Shown piece after piece: positions 17,128-28,444 of a stretch of 64,000 nucleotides of DNA. Location of the stretch: positions 521,148 to 585,147 of the forward strand of contig CALKUK010000013.1 in the NCBI GenBank assembly GCA_937996655.1, in the 5' to 3' direction. Position numbers and translations under genes: made by a program. Numbering within the stretch: position 1 is the first letter of the stretch; the number at the start of each line of letters is the position of its first letter. Below the pieces are notes generated by a model. It ran no database searches. It was not told the origin of the DNA and worked only from the letters and a program-made list of their open reading frames with translations. The DNA is from an uncultured Sphingomonadaceae bacterium (GTDB lineage Bacteria; Pseudomonadota; Alphaproteobacteria; Sphingomonadales; Sphingomonadaceae).

Positions 17128-17688
17128 TTATCGGGGTTTTCTCAACACAACATAAAGCGCGCCGGCGCCGCCATGTCGGGGGTGGGCATTGCGGATGGCG
17201 GCGATCCGGTCCGCATAGGGTGAGGCCGCCAGCCAATCGGTGATGGAGGCCCGGATAACGCCCCTGCTCGTCGGCGGCAGCCGGGGGTTATCGACGGCAG
17301 GCTTGCCCGTGACCAGCAACAGGACCCGATCCCCCCTGCGGATGGCCGCGTCCAATCCCCGGTTCAAGCGGGCATGGGCGCTGGCCAACGTCTCGCCATG
17401 CAGATCAATGCTCACATCAGGGCGCAAATCACCCTTCAGGATCCGCTTATCCCAGCTTCCGTCCAGCGTGTCGCGGGCAGGAGGCTGTGCGGCCATTGGT
17501 GCTTTTAAAGAGCGCCGGTCGTCCAGCACCGGGCGTTTCGCCGGTTTTTTGGGCAGAGGCAGAGCGACTTCTGCGGTTTTCGACAGCACATCCGCCGCGA
17601 CCAGCTCACGCCCGGGAAAGGGACGTGCGCTCCGCGCAACGCGTGCCCAAATGGCCTGCTCTTCAGCGCTGAGGCGGCGTCCCCGCAA
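17128..17688 (-). CDS. Smr-domain protein
   Basis: The 186-residue protein has a variable, proline-rich N-terminal half and a C-terminal Smr domain (about 90-185). The domain shows the DLHGETLASAHARL motif, LLLVTGKP (the L-x-x-x-G-K-G-like turn) and the terminal HGGAGALYVVLR. Smr domains are nucleases acting on DNA or RNA; stand-alone alphaproteobacterial versions are uncharacterised. Its start overlaps the 3' end of mltA by 26 nt and it follows mltA on the same strand, so the two are probably co-transcribed. Confidence 0.9.
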   Translation of the reverse strand: MRGRRLSAEEQAIWARVARSARPFPGRELVAADVLSKTAEVALPLPKKPAKRPVLDDRRSLKAPMAAQPPARDTLDGSWDKRILKGDLRPDVSIDLHGETLASAHARLNRGLDAAIRRGDRVLLLVTGKPAVDNPRLPPTSRGVIRASITDWLAASPYADRIAAIRNAHPRHGGAGALYVVLRKPR

Positions 17689-18943
17689 CGGGTGCCTCCG
17701 CCTTCAATCGCGCCAACGTGCCCTTGGGGAGTAGGAGAAATGCAGATCCCCGCGCGGACATGCCGCCCGCGACAGTCCGGGCGTCATTGCCTGCTCCCCA
17801 GAACGTATCAAAGCGGTTGGACCCCTTAATCGCGCCCCCCGTATCCTGCGCCACCCAAAGCCCATTCACTTCAGGCCGGTCCGTCGACAGGAGCACAGGC
17901 CCTCCGAGCGGAACAAACATCGGGTCTGCCGCGACCGTGCCCTTGGGCGTCACCGGCAGGCCAAGCGCGCCCAGCGGACCTGCGCCTGTGAGTTCCTTAA
18001 AGAACACCCAGCTCTTATTCTCCCGCATGATCGCGCGGCCTTCTTCTGGGTTGGCGCGCAAATAGGCCATGATGCCCTGCATGGATGTCTGCCCCGGGCC
18101 AAGCAGCCCGCGATCCTTCATTAGCTTTCCGATGCCGGTATAATCCCGTCCATTCTGGCCATCATAGCCGATGCGCATGACCGACCCATCGGGGAGCCGC
18201 AATCGACCGGACCCCTGCACCTGGAGGAAGAAGAACTCCACCGGGTCCGCCGCCCATGCAAGCTCCAGACCCCGGCCAGCGAGCCAGCCTTCCTCAATCT
18301 CCGCGCGGTCCGCATAAGGGATCAGGTTCGAGCCTTTGATCCGGCCACGAACCCGCTTTCCCTTCAGATCATCCGAAAAGAGTCCGAGGTCGACATCGAT
18401 GATATCAGAAGGCCGTTTGTAAATAGGAACGGTAAAACCGCTGGATTGCGTCCGCGCGCCTGCGATCTCCGGCTCATAGTATCCCGTCGCCAGCGACTTT
18501 CCGTCGCCGACCTGAACGACTTCGAAATTGCTGGAGAAAAAGGCTTGCGCGTCCTGCGCTGTGGCCGCAGCGGCGCAGGCGGACGTCCAATCGGCGCCTC
18601 TTGTCAGGCCAGACCCGTCGGTGCGCCGCTGGACGGACCCGCACGAGATACGAAATGTGTCCAGCGCGCGCTTGGCGCTCTCATCTGAAACGGCAAAGCT
18701 GGCATAGTCGGGACCGGCAACCACGCCTGCCATGGAGGCATTCGGACCTTTTGGCGCTGCGGCATCGACCGGCTTCGGGCTCACAACCGGCGCAGGTTTG
18801 GCGACTGGTCTCGCCGGCGACGATGGTGTAGGCATAGCCTGAGGCGGCGGCGCAGAGGAACTCGGCCCTTGCGGGATGATGCGCGCACTGCACCCGGAGA
18901 GTGCAACCGCGACGAGAAAGGCAATGGATAGTCTTCGACGCAT
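17663..18943 (-). CDS. mltA: Membrane-bound lytic murein transglycosylase A
   Basis: This 426-residue lipoprotein begins MRRRLSIAFLVAVALSGC with lipobox Cys at 18. A proline/alanine linker is followed by the MltA domain (about 150-330) and the 3D barrel, including VAQDTGGAIKGSNRFDTFWG, which carries the catalytic Asp of the family. It cleaves peptidoglycan glycan strands to 1,6-anhydro ends at the outer membrane. I start it at the ATG at 18943 because this gives an intact lipoprotein signal and lies 10 nt after the stop of the Tim44-like gene. A longer in-frame start at 19048 would run inside that gene. Confidence 0.93.
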   Translation of the reverse strand: MRRRLSIAFLVAVALSGCSARIIPQGPSSSAPPPQAMPTPSSPARPVAKPAPVVSPKPVDAAAPKGPNASMAGVVAGPDYASFAVSDESAKRALDTFRISCGSVQRRTDGSGLTRGADWTSACAAAATAQDAQAFFSSNFEVVQVGDGKSLATGYYEPEIAGARTQSSGFTVPIYKRPSDIIDVDLGLFSDDLKGKRVRGRIKGSNLIPYADRAEIEEGWLAGRGLELAWAADPVEFFFLQVQGSGRLRLPDGSVMRIGYDGQNGRDYTGIGKLMKDRGLLGPGQTSMQGIMAYLRANPEEGRAIMRENKSWVFFKELTGAGPLGALGLPVTPKGTVAADPMFVPLGGPVLLSTDRPEVNGLWVAQDTGGAIKGSNRFDTFWGAGNDARTVAGGMSARGSAFLLLPKGTLARLKAEAPVAGTPPQR

Positions 18944-18953
18944 CCCAAGCCGG

Positions 18954-19607
18954 TTAGTCGGCTTCGTCCGTATCGACAAGAATCCAGTTGGGGTCGGATG
19001 AACGGATTTCGCGTTCGAACGTCCAGACGTCGTGCGTTTCAAGGGCATCGGTCAAAGATCCGGCAAGCACAGTGCCATCCGCATCACGCGTCACCGCCGA
19101 AATATCGGCATCAAAACGCACCCCAATACGGGCAACCTTCCCCTCCAGCGATGCGGACGCAATCGCTGCACGGTCGATCCGGACCAACCGGTTGTCCAGA
19201 ACTTCGCCCGCTTCTGCGCGTGCTTTCACGGCATCGGCAAAGCTGTCACGGACAGGCTCGCTCACATAGGGCGACAGGCCTTCGACATCGCCCTTCCAAA
19301 AATCTTCAAGGATCATGGCATAGGCGCTCTTGGCACCCTCAATGAACTCGGCCGGATTGAACTTGCTGTCAGCCGCGGCAATGGCACGGATGCCGACAGC
19401 GGCACCCTGATCAAAAGGCGCTGCCCCCGCCAAACGCGCAGGTCCGCTATCGCGAACATCGGTGGTGGTGCCAGACGCCGCCGTCACGGCCGGCTCTTCC
19501 ACAGGCTTGCGCAAAGGCTGCTCATGCCCGGTGCGTTTGCCGAGCACGGCGTAAAGCCGCAGACCCAGAAAGACGGTGACCATTGCAAAGAGGACTGTTT
19601 CTACCAC
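18954..19607 (-). CDS. Tim44-like domain protein
   Basis: The 217-residue protein has one N-terminal membrane anchor (ETVLFAMVTVFLGLRLYAV), a low-complexity linker, and a C-terminal Tim44/TimA domain (about 85-215). That domain shows EFIEGAKSAYAMILEDFWKGD, LSPYVSEPVRDSFADAV and the final strand DVWTFEREIRSSDPNWILV. Bacterial TimA is an inner-membrane protein related to the mitochondrial import motor subunit Tim44; its bacterial role is unclear. It is the first gene of a Tim44-mltA-smr unit and is divergent from secB, an arrangement I consider typical of alphaproteobacteria. Confidence 0.9.
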   Translation of the reverse strand: MVETVLFAMVTVFLGLRLYAVLGKRTGHEQPLRKPVEEPAVTAASGTTTDVRDSGPARLAGAAPFDQGAAVGIRAIAAADSKFNPAEFIEGAKSAYAMILEDFWKGDVEGLSPYVSEPVRDSFADAVKARAEAGEVLDNRLVRIDRAAIASASLEGKVARIGVRFDADISAVTRDADGTVLAGSLTDALETHDVWTFEREIRSSDPNWILVDTDEAD

Positions 19608-19786
19608 GGATATGACCTTTCAATCTGCAACATAGGGCCTAGCGCGGCCGCTTTCAAATGGTCCTTTGGGCAATTGTCTCGAAAACTGTGCCATTGCCCT
19701 CTTCGCTGCCCCCTGCTACGTGCCGCGCCGGACCACCGGGCGGGGCTCATCCCGCTCCCTTGCGAACGACAGGACAGGCTCAACCC

Positions 19787-20281
19787 ATGGCTGACACGAA
19801 CGAAACCCTTTCAAACGGCGAAGATAACCTGCCCGCCGTCGGCGTTATCTCTCAGTATGTGAAGGATCTTTCTTTCGAAAATCCGAATGCGCCGGCTGTT
19901 TTTCAGTGGCAGGGCCAACCGCAGATCGACGTCAACTTCAACATCGGCAACACGCAGGTGGCCGATGATGTTCATGAGGTGACCCTGAAGATCAACGTGA
20001 ACGCCAAGAGCGCCGACAAGGCCGCCTTTGCCGTTGAACTGGTCTATGCTGGCCTTTTTGGCATCCGCAACATTCCCGAAGATCAGTTGGCCCCGATTCT
20101 TTTGGCACAGGCCCCGGCCATGCTCTTCCCCTTCGCCCGCCGCGTTCTGGCAGATGCCGTGCGTGATGGCGGTTTCCCGCCCCTGATGCTGGATCCGATC
20201 GATTTCGGCACCCTTTATCTGCAGCAGGCCGAACTTGCCGCGCAGCAAGAAGGTGGTCTGACGGCAGAGGGTAACGCTTAA
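19787..20281 (+). CDS. secB: Protein-export chaperone SecB
   Basis: The 164-residue protein matches SecB over its length: ISQYVKDLSFENPNAPAVF, the conserved VNFNIG region, YAGLFGIRNIPEDQLAPILLAQAP, and LLFPFARR-like MLFPFARRVLADAVRDGGFPPLMLDPIDF. The tetrameric chaperone keeps preproteins unfolded and passes them to SecA. The start is the ATG at 19787 after AGGACAGG; an in-frame upstream start at 19658 adds 43 unrelated residues. murJ follows after 5 nt. Confidence 0.96.
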   Translation: MADTNETLSNGEDNLPAVGVISQYVKDLSFENPNAPAVFQWQGQPQIDVNFNIGNTQVADDVHEVTLKINVNAKSADKAAFAVELVYAGLFGIRNIPEDQLAPILLAQAPAMLFPFARRVLADAVRDGGFPPLMLDPIDFGTLYLQQAELAAQQEGGLTAEGNA

Positions 20282-20286
20282 GCCCT

Positions 20287-21846
20287 GTGAAACTCGGGAA
20301 AGCCATTGGAACGATCGGTGGGCTGACCATGGTCAGCCGCGTGCTGGGTTTTGCGCGCGAAATGGTGATGGCGCGCATTTTGGGCGCCAACATGTTCGCC
20401 GATGCATTTCTGGTGGCGTTCCGGCTTCCCAACACGTTCCGTCGTTTCTTTGGCGAAGGCGCGTTTTCAGCCGGTTTCGTGCCGTTGTTCAGCCAGCGCT
20501 ATCATAGCGAGGGCGGGCTGGAAGAGGCGCGCAAGTTTTCCGAAGAAGTCCTTGCCGTCTTCCTGCCTGCACTGCTGGCGTTCACGATCATCGGTCAGGT
20601 GGCCATGCCTGCCATGGTCTGGCTGCTGGCCTCGGGCTATGCGGGTGATCCGGTAAAGTTTGAGCTGACCAACTGGCTGTCTCGCCTCACCTTTCCCTAT
20701 CTGATGCTGATCAGCCTCGTCTCGCTTTATTCGGGCGTGCTGAATTCCATGCACAAATTTGCGGCGGCGGCCTTCGCCCCCGCTCTGCTCAACTTCGCCA
20801 TGTTGCTTGCGCTGCTCCTTGTTCCGACAGGGGGCGCTGCCAGTGCACAGGCGTTGGCCATCGCGGTCGTGGTCGGCGGGGTCATCCAACTGGCACTTGT
20901 CTGGTGGGCAGCCCGGTCCGCCGGGATCAGCCTGCGCCTGCGCCGCCCGCGCATGACGCCGGGCGTCCGCCAGTTCTTTCGTGTCGTCATCCCGGCGACC
21001 TTTGCTGCAGGCGTCTATCAGGTCAGCATTCTCATCGACACGCAGTTTGTCAGCTATCTGACTGAAGGGTCGATGGCGCATCTGAACTATGCGGACCGGC
21101 TAAACCAGCTTCCGCTTGGTATTATCGGAACCGCACTTGGCACAGCCATTTTGCCGTCGATCAGCAAATTTGTGGATCAGGGCGAGCCGGAAGAAGCGCA
21201 GAAGATCCAGAACCAAGCCTTGGAACTGGGCATGTTGTTGACCTTGCCTGCCGCCATTGCGTTTGCCGCTGCAGGCGTACCACTCGTCACCGCGTTGTTT
21301 CGCGGTGGCCAGTTTACGCCGGAAGACGCCATCGTCACAGGCAATACGCTCGCCATCATCGCGCTTGGCCTGCCGGCCTATGTGCTTGTGAAGGTGCTAA
21401 CCCCCGGCTTCTTCGCACGTGAAGATACCAAGACACCGCTGCGCATCGCCATGTGGGTGCTCGCGGCCAATGTCGCCCTCAATTTCGCGCTTGTACCCTC
21501 GCTTGGCCTCTATGGCCTTGCTTTGGCGCTGGCGCTGACCGCCTGGCTCAATTGCGCGATGCTCTATGTCACGCTGCGCAAACGTGGGCATTTCCAGATC
21601 TCAGGCCATGTTGCCTCCCGCGTCCTGCGGCAATTGATCGCCGCAGCCGCGATGGGCGCGACCCTTTATGCCGTCAATCTGGTCCTCGGCCCGATGTTCA
21701 ACGGCGCGACACTTGAACGCATGATCGCCCTTGTCACCCTTATTGGTGCGGGCGGCGTCGTCTACTTCGGCCTTGGCTGGATGATCGGTGCGATCAACCG
21801 GGATGATGTCCTCATCCTCCTGAAGCGGAAAAAGCCCGCCGCCTGA
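20287..21846 (+). CDS. murJ: Lipid II flippase MurJ
   Basis: The 519-residue protein has about 14 membrane helices of the MVF/MOP family. Hallmarks are the N-terminus TIGGLTMVSRVLGFAREMVMA, ADAFLVAFRLPNTFRRFFGEGAFSAGFVP and LNYADRLNQLPLGIIGTALGTAILP. It moves lipid II across the inner membrane for peptidoglycan synthesis. It starts with GTG only 5 nt after the secB stop, so the pair is likely one transcript. The C-terminal helix ends in a short basic tail (LKRKKPAA). Confidence 0.95.
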   Translation: MKLGKAIGTIGGLTMVSRVLGFAREMVMARILGANMFADAFLVAFRLPNTFRRFFGEGAFSAGFVPLFSQRYHSEGGLEEARKFSEEVLAVFLPALLAFTIIGQVAMPAMVWLLASGYAGDPVKFELTNWLSRLTFPYLMLISLVSLYSGVLNSMHKFAAAAFAPALLNFAMLLALLLVPTGGAASAQALAIAVVVGGVIQLALVWWAARSAGISLRLRRPRMTPGVRQFFRVVIPATFAAGVYQVSILIDTQFVSYLTEGSMAHLNYADRLNQLPLGIIGTALGTAILPSISKFVDQGEPEEAQKIQNQALELGMLLTLPAAIAFAAAGVPLVTALFRGGQFTPEDAIVTGNTLAIIALGLPAYVLVKVLTPGFFAREDTKTPLRIAMWVLAANVALNFALVPSLGLYGLALALALTAWLNCAMLYVTLRKRGHFQISGHVASRVLRQLIAAAAMGATLYAVNLVLGPMFNGATLERMIALVTLIGAGGVVYFGLGWMIGAINRDDVLILLKRKKPAA

Positions 21847-21935
21847 TCGCGATGCGCCCCTTGCGCAAATGCTGCTGAAAGGGCATCCGCCAGCGACAAC
21901 ACGGCATTGTTGCCCCACAGGAAGAAACTGAATTT

Positions 21936-22934
21936 ATGCGCGTCGTTTCCGGCATCCAGCCGACAGGCAATCTCCATCTCGGCAATTACCTGGGCGCTAT
22001 TCGCAATTGGGTGCGGATGCAGGATGAAAATGATGGCGACAAGCTCTACTTCCTCGCCGATCTCCACGCGATTACCGTCTACAACAAGCCAGACGACCTT
22101 GCGAACAACACACGGGAAATGGCTGCCGCGCTGATCGCAAGCGGCATTGATCCAGACCGATCAGTCCTGTTCAATCAGGCCCGTGTACCCGCCCATGCGG
22201 AGCTGGCATGGTTGCTGTTCTGCACCGCGCGCATCGGCTGGTTGAACCGGATGACGCAGTTCAAGGACAAAGCCGGCAAAAACCGCGAAGGCGTGAGTGT
22301 TGGTCTGTTTGCCTATCCCGTCCTCCAGGCGGCCGACGTGCTGCTTTATCAGGCAACGCACGTCCCCGTAGGGGAGGACCAGAAGCAGCATCTGGAACTC
22401 GCCCGCGACATCGCGCAAAAGTTCAACACCGATTATGAGGCAGAGGTCTTCACCCTGCCCGACCCGATCATTCCGCCCGCCGCGGCCCGCATTATGAGCC
22501 TGCGCGACGGCACATCCAAAATGTCGAAGTCGGACCCGAGCGACATGAGCCGCATAAACCTGACGGACGACGCCGACACCATCATGCAGAAGGTGAAGAA
22601 GGCCAAGACCGATCCTGAGCCCCTTCCCGCTGACAAGGCCGGCCTAGAGGGCCGCCCGGAGGCGCAAAATCTGGTCGGTATCTACGCAGCCCTTGCAGAT
22701 GAGAGCGTGGAGGCCATCCTCGCGCGCTTTGGCGGGCAGGGCTTTGGCGCCTTCAAACCCGCGCTGGGGGAGTTGCTCATCGAAACGCTCCGCCCCATCA
22801 CGGAGCGGTTCAACGCGTTGCGGCAAGACACAGCAACGCTCGACAGCATCTTGGTCCGCGGGGCTGAGCGCGCGTCTCAGTTGGCGGCGCCGACACTTGC
22901 ACAAACCTATGCCGCGCTCGGCCTGCAAAAATAG
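21936..22934 (+). CDS. trpS: Tryptophanyl-tRNA synthetase
   Basis: The 332-residue class I synthetase charges tRNA-Trp. The HIGH-type motif lies in SGIQPTGNLHLGNYLGAIRNW, tryptophan- and ATP-pocket residues follow (LLYQATHVPVGEDQKQHLELARD), and KMSKS is intact in TSKMSKSDPS. The length is ordinary for bacteria. It lies 89 nt after murJ on the same strand. Confidence 0.97.
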   Translation: MRVVSGIQPTGNLHLGNYLGAIRNWVRMQDENDGDKLYFLADLHAITVYNKPDDLANNTREMAAALIASGIDPDRSVLFNQARVPAHAELAWLLFCTARIGWLNRMTQFKDKAGKNREGVSVGLFAYPVLQAADVLLYQATHVPVGEDQKQHLELARDIAQKFNTDYEAEVFTLPDPIIPPAAARIMSLRDGTSKMSKSDPSDMSRINLTDDADTIMQKVKKAKTDPEPLPADKAGLEGRPEAQNLVGIYAALADESVEAILARFGGQGFGAFKPALGELLIETLRPITERFNALRQDTATLDSILVRGAERASQLAAPTLAQTYAALGLQK

Positions 22935-23025
22935 TCTCCATTCAACCTCTGTTCAGAGCGGCTGGTCGATCCTACGTTCACAACAGGGCCGTGCCACGGC
23001 TCAGACAAAGAAACGGGATAAATCG

Positions 23026-23709
23026 ATGTCGCGTATAGGGTCTATCATTCGTGCAGCCGCACCGCTGGCGCTCCTCACCGCCACCGGCTGCGCCCAGAAT
23101 TTTGATGCGAAGGTCAGCCGCTTTCAACAAATGCCGGCAGCCCAAGGCCAGACATTTTCCATCAAGGCCGCCGATCCGAAGCTGGATGGCGGACTTGAAT
23201 TCCAAAGCTACGCACAACTCATCGCCGGCAAGCTCACGGGCGTCGGCTATCGTGCCGCCGCATCGGGAGAAGCCCCCAACCTTATCGTGAGCGTCAGCTA
23301 TGACGTCGATAAGGGACGTGAGAAGGTCCGCAGCACCCCCGGGGGCGGATTGGGCCGCTGCCTTGGCTATTCTGACCCTTGGTGCGGTGGTTTCGGCTAT
23401 TGGGGCCACCCGTATCGGGGCCGTTATTTCGGCTATTATCCGGGCTTTTATGATCCCTTCCTGTTCGGCCCCGGCGGATATGACGATGTGGAAAGCTACA
23501 CCGTCTTTACGAGCAGCCTCGATATGAAGATCGAACGCGCTGGCGGAGAACGGGTGTTTGAAGGCAAGGCGCAGGCGCAGTCGCTCGATGACAACCTCAC
23601 CTACCTTGTCCCCAATCTGATCGAGGCGATGTTCACCGGATTTCCGGGCAGCTCTGGCGAGACGGTGAAGATCACCGTGCCCCCGCCCCCGAAAAAGAGC
23701 GGGCGTTAA
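23026..23709 (+). CDS. DUF4136 lipoprotein
   Basis: The 227-residue protein has a lipoprotein signal ending LLTATGC with Cys-22. The mature part resembles DUF4136: YKTF-like F-x-x-M near the start, then SYAQLIAGKLTGVGYRAA, LIVSVSYDVDKG, a glycine/tyrosine-rich loop (GYWGHPYRGRYFGYYPG) and the final YTVFTSSLDMKIERAGGERVFEGKAQ with TYLVPNLIEAMFTGFPG. The family is found in cell envelopes and has no known function. The ATG at 23026 follows AAACGGGA; upstream in-frame codons overlap trpS and are unlikely to be used. Confidence 0.85.
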   Translation: MSRIGSIIRAAAPLALLTATGCAQNFDAKVSRFQQMPAAQGQTFSIKAADPKLDGGLEFQSYAQLIAGKLTGVGYRAAASGEAPNLIVSVSYDVDKGREKVRSTPGGGLGRCLGYSDPWCGGFGYWGHPYRGRYFGYYPGFYDPFLFGPGGYDDVESYTVFTSSLDMKIERAGGERVFEGKAQAQSLDDNLTYLVPNLIEAMFTGFPGSSGETVKITVPPPPKKSGR

Positions 23710-23767
23710 GCGCTCTAATTGTCTCAAACAGGGACGCGTGCCCGCGCGTTTCCCGCTTGTCCCACCA

Positions 23768-23805
23768 GCACCATTGTGGTTAATCAAACATAACCACAAT
23801 GGTGC
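23768..23805. repeat. Perfect 15-bp inverted repeat
   Basis: GCACCATTGTGGTTA (23768-23782) and its exact reverse complement (23791-23805) flank an 8-nt spacer ATCAAACA. It lies 58 nt after the DUF4136 gene and 82 nt before the PEP-CTERM start. No T-run follows on either strand, so it is not a standard terminator. It could be an operator or an RNA hairpin. Confidence 0.85.
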
Positions 23806-23887
23806 CGACTCGAACGGTCTCCAAAACTAGCGGTCGCAAATATCAATCCCTGCCGGGCGTTGTCTGGCAATTGTGTGAGGATTTGCG

Positions 23888-24604
23888 ATGCGTAAGTTTT
23901 TGATTTCTGCACTTTTAGCGTCTGTCGCGGTGCCTGCTCAGGCAGCGGTCGTCTATCACTACGACTTTGATAATCCTGTCTCCATGGGAACCGGCATTGG
24001 CCTGAGCGTTGTCGGCGATACTTTGGATGTCCGCACAGCCGATGCTGGTGCCTGGAATGCCGCCGGTTGGAGCGGACGTTACTATCGCAACGCAACGGCG
24101 GGCAACCCGGCAACGAAGACCGAACTCACCTTCACCGGCCTTGGTGCGCATAACGTCGTTTCCATGTCGTTCATCGTCGGGCTGCTCGATAGCTGGGACA
24201 GCCGTAACGGTGCGCCTTCGCCAGACAATCTGGACATCTTCATTGACGGCGTTGGTGTCGCCTCGCTGACGGCAGCCAACGCAAGCGGCAGCATCTGGGA
24301 TTTCGGCGGCGGCTCAGCCATTGCCCAGTGCGTGCAGGCCGATGGTCACCAATTCTATTGCGACACATTGGTCGACTGGTCGAAGACCTTCGCGCACACC
24401 GGTTCCACCCTGACATTGGGCTGGCAGGCGTCCGGCGCGGGCTGGCAGGCTGGCGATGACGAATCTTGGGGCATCGACAACATCAAGATTGATTACTTCA
24501 CTCGCGGCGGCATTCCTGAGCCTGCGGCTTGGGCAATGATGCTTACGGGCTTCGGAATGGTCGGAGGCGCGGTGCGTCGGCGCAACAAGCTTCAGATCGC
24601 CTGA
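23888..24604 (+). CDS. PEP-CTERM sorting-domain exported protein
   Basis: The 238-residue protein has a signal peptide (MRKFLISALLASVAVPAQA-AVV), a beta-rich body and a C-terminal sorting signal: IPEPAAWAMMLTGFG, a hydrophobic helix, and RRRN. This is the sphingomonad PEP-CTERM form, normally processed by an exosortase and linked to exopolysaccharide export. The body has two close cysteines (AQCVQADGHQFYC) that may form a disulfide. Its function is unknown. No exosortase gene is in this window; the other PEP-CTERM gene lies at 55015-55803. Confidence 0.9.
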   Translation: MRKFLISALLASVAVPAQAAVVYHYDFDNPVSMGTGIGLSVVGDTLDVRTADAGAWNAAGWSGRYYRNATAGNPATKTELTFTGLGAHNVVSMSFIVGLLDSWDSRNGAPSPDNLDIFIDGVGVASLTAANASGSIWDFGGGSAIAQCVQADGHQFYCDTLVDWSKTFAHTGSTLTLGWQASGAGWQAGDDESWGIDNIKIDYFTRGGIPEPAAWAMMLTGFGMVGGAVRRRNKLQIA

Positions 24605-24626
24605 AACAACATTCCGTCACACACGG

Positions 24627-24661
24627 AAAAGGCCCGTCCGGTTCGCCGGGCGGGCTTTTCT
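24627..24661. terminator. Bidirectional terminator between PEP-CTERM gene and metH
   Basis: GCCCGTCCGG (24632-24641) and CCGGGCGGGC (24646-24655) form a 10-bp stem with one wobble pair and a TTCG tetraloop. It is flanked by AAAAG on the left and CTTTTCTT on the right, so it can end both convergent transcripts. Confidence 0.88.
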
Positions 24662-24668
24662 TATGTGG

Positions 24669-27272
<2,604 letters not shown>

Positions 27273-27289
27273 GTGTCTAATCCCAAAAT

Positions 27290-27381
27290 CCGTTTGTGCT
27301 CCGCTTGTCGAAGCACTGTTCTTTTTGTTCACCGTTGGCGCCGGAAGAAGGACGGTCCTTCGACAAGCTCAGGACAAACGG
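27290..27381. repeat. REP-like inverted repeat between the two metH genes
   Basis: Two 24-nt arms (27290-27313 and 27358-27381) are inverted copies with about 21 of 24 matches, sharing the core CTTCGACAAGC and CAAACGG. A second stretch, AAGGACGGTCCTT (27352 on), is itself palindromic. The core resembles the dispersed CCTTCGACAAGCTCAGGAC element known from many sphingomonads. It fills most of the gap between the metH genes and may fold in the mRNA. Confidence 0.75.
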
Positions 27382-27397
27382 TGTGGCGCAATCCCAA

Positions 27398-28444
27398 TCA
27401 GGCAGCGATGGTCATGGGCTCAAGCCCGGCCAGCCGCGTCTTGACGTCCGGCACGGGAATGACGCGCGGTTCCAAACCATCGACAGCCTTCGCCATCGCG
27501 GCAATGTGGGCCGGGCTAGAGCCGCAGCATCCACCGAGGATGTTCACCTGCCCTGCGGTTGCCCATTCGCGGACAAAGGCGGCCGTTTCTGCTGGCAACT
27601 CATCATATTCGCCGAGTTCATTGGGCAGGCCGGCATTGGGGTAAACCATGATCAGCGTTTCCGCGATGCCGGACAGCAGCTTTACATGCGGGCGCAGCTG
27701 TTCAGCGCCGAAGGAGCAGTTGAGGCCGATGGTCACGGGCTTCGCGTGCTTGACCGCATACCAGAAGGCTTCAACTGTGTGGCCCGAAAGATTGCGTCCC
27801 GACAGATCGGTCAGCGTCATTGAGATCATGATCGGAATGTCACGACCAAGGGCGGCCTGTGCCTCCAGAACCGACATGATCGCTGCCTTGGCATTGAGCG
27901 TATCAAACACTGTTTCGATGAGGATAAAATCCACCCCGCCTTCGACGAGTGCATCAACCTGATCGCGGTACACGTCCTTCAGATAATCAAAGTCAATCTC
28001 GCGATATCCGGGATCATTCACATCCGGTGAGAGCGACAGCGTCTTGTTGGTCGGGCCAATGGCACCGGCCACGAAGCGCGGGCGCCCATCCCTCGCTTCA
28101 TTCGCATCCGCGACCTTGCGGGCGATCCGCGCATTGGCGAGGTTGAGATCGCGCACAAGATGCTCGGCACCATAATCGGCCTGACTGATGCGTGTGGAAC
28201 TGAATGTGTTGGTGGAGATAATGTCCGACCCGGCGTCGAAATAGGCTTGGGCAATGCTTTCCACCACGTCAGGCCGCGTCAGCGCGAGGATATCATTATT
28301 GCCCTTCTGGTCGTGCGACAGGCCAAGGTTCCCCGTATAGTCTGCCTCGGCCAGCTTGAAGTTCTGGATTTGCGTGCCCCAGGCCCCATCGGTCAACAGG
28401 ATGCGCTTGGCGGCTTCGGCAATCAGGCGATCTCGGACGGACAT
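27398..28444 (-). CDS. metH: Methionine synthase, homocysteine-binding subunit
   Basis: The 348-residue protein is the homocysteine S-methyltransferase barrel that in E. coli forms the N-terminus of MetH. It opens with LLTDGAWGTQIQ. The zinc-binding cysteines are in IGLNCSFGAEQL and NILGGCCGSSP. It presents zinc-activated homocysteine to the cobalamin subunit encoded downstream. The start is the ATG at 28444, sharing one base with the metF stop (TAATG); the longer in-frame start lies inside metF. The two-gene MetH is common in sphingomonads and some other alphaproteobacteria. Confidence 0.95.
   Translation of the reverse strand: MSVRDRLIAEAAKRILLTDGAWGTQIQNFKLAEADYTGNLGLSHDQKGNNDILALTRPDVVESIAQAYFDAGSDIISTNTFSSTRISQADYGAEHLVRDLNLANARIARKVADANEARDGRPRFVAGAIGPTNKTLSLSPDVNDPGYREIDFDYLKDVYRDQVDALVEGGVDFILIETVFDTLNAKAAIMSVLEAQAALGRDIPIMISMTLTDLSGRNLSGHTVEAFWYAVKHAKPVTIGLNCSFGAEQLRPHVKLLSGIAETLIMVYPNAGLPNELGEYDELPAETAAFVREWATAGQVNILGGCCGSSPAHIAAMAKAVDGLEPRVIPVPDVKTRLAGLEPMTIAA

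Noticed and set aside
27273..27332. GTG at 27332 as the start of the large metH gene
   Set aside because: The added 20 residues are translated repeat sequence; homologues begin near the FVNVGERTNVTG segment.
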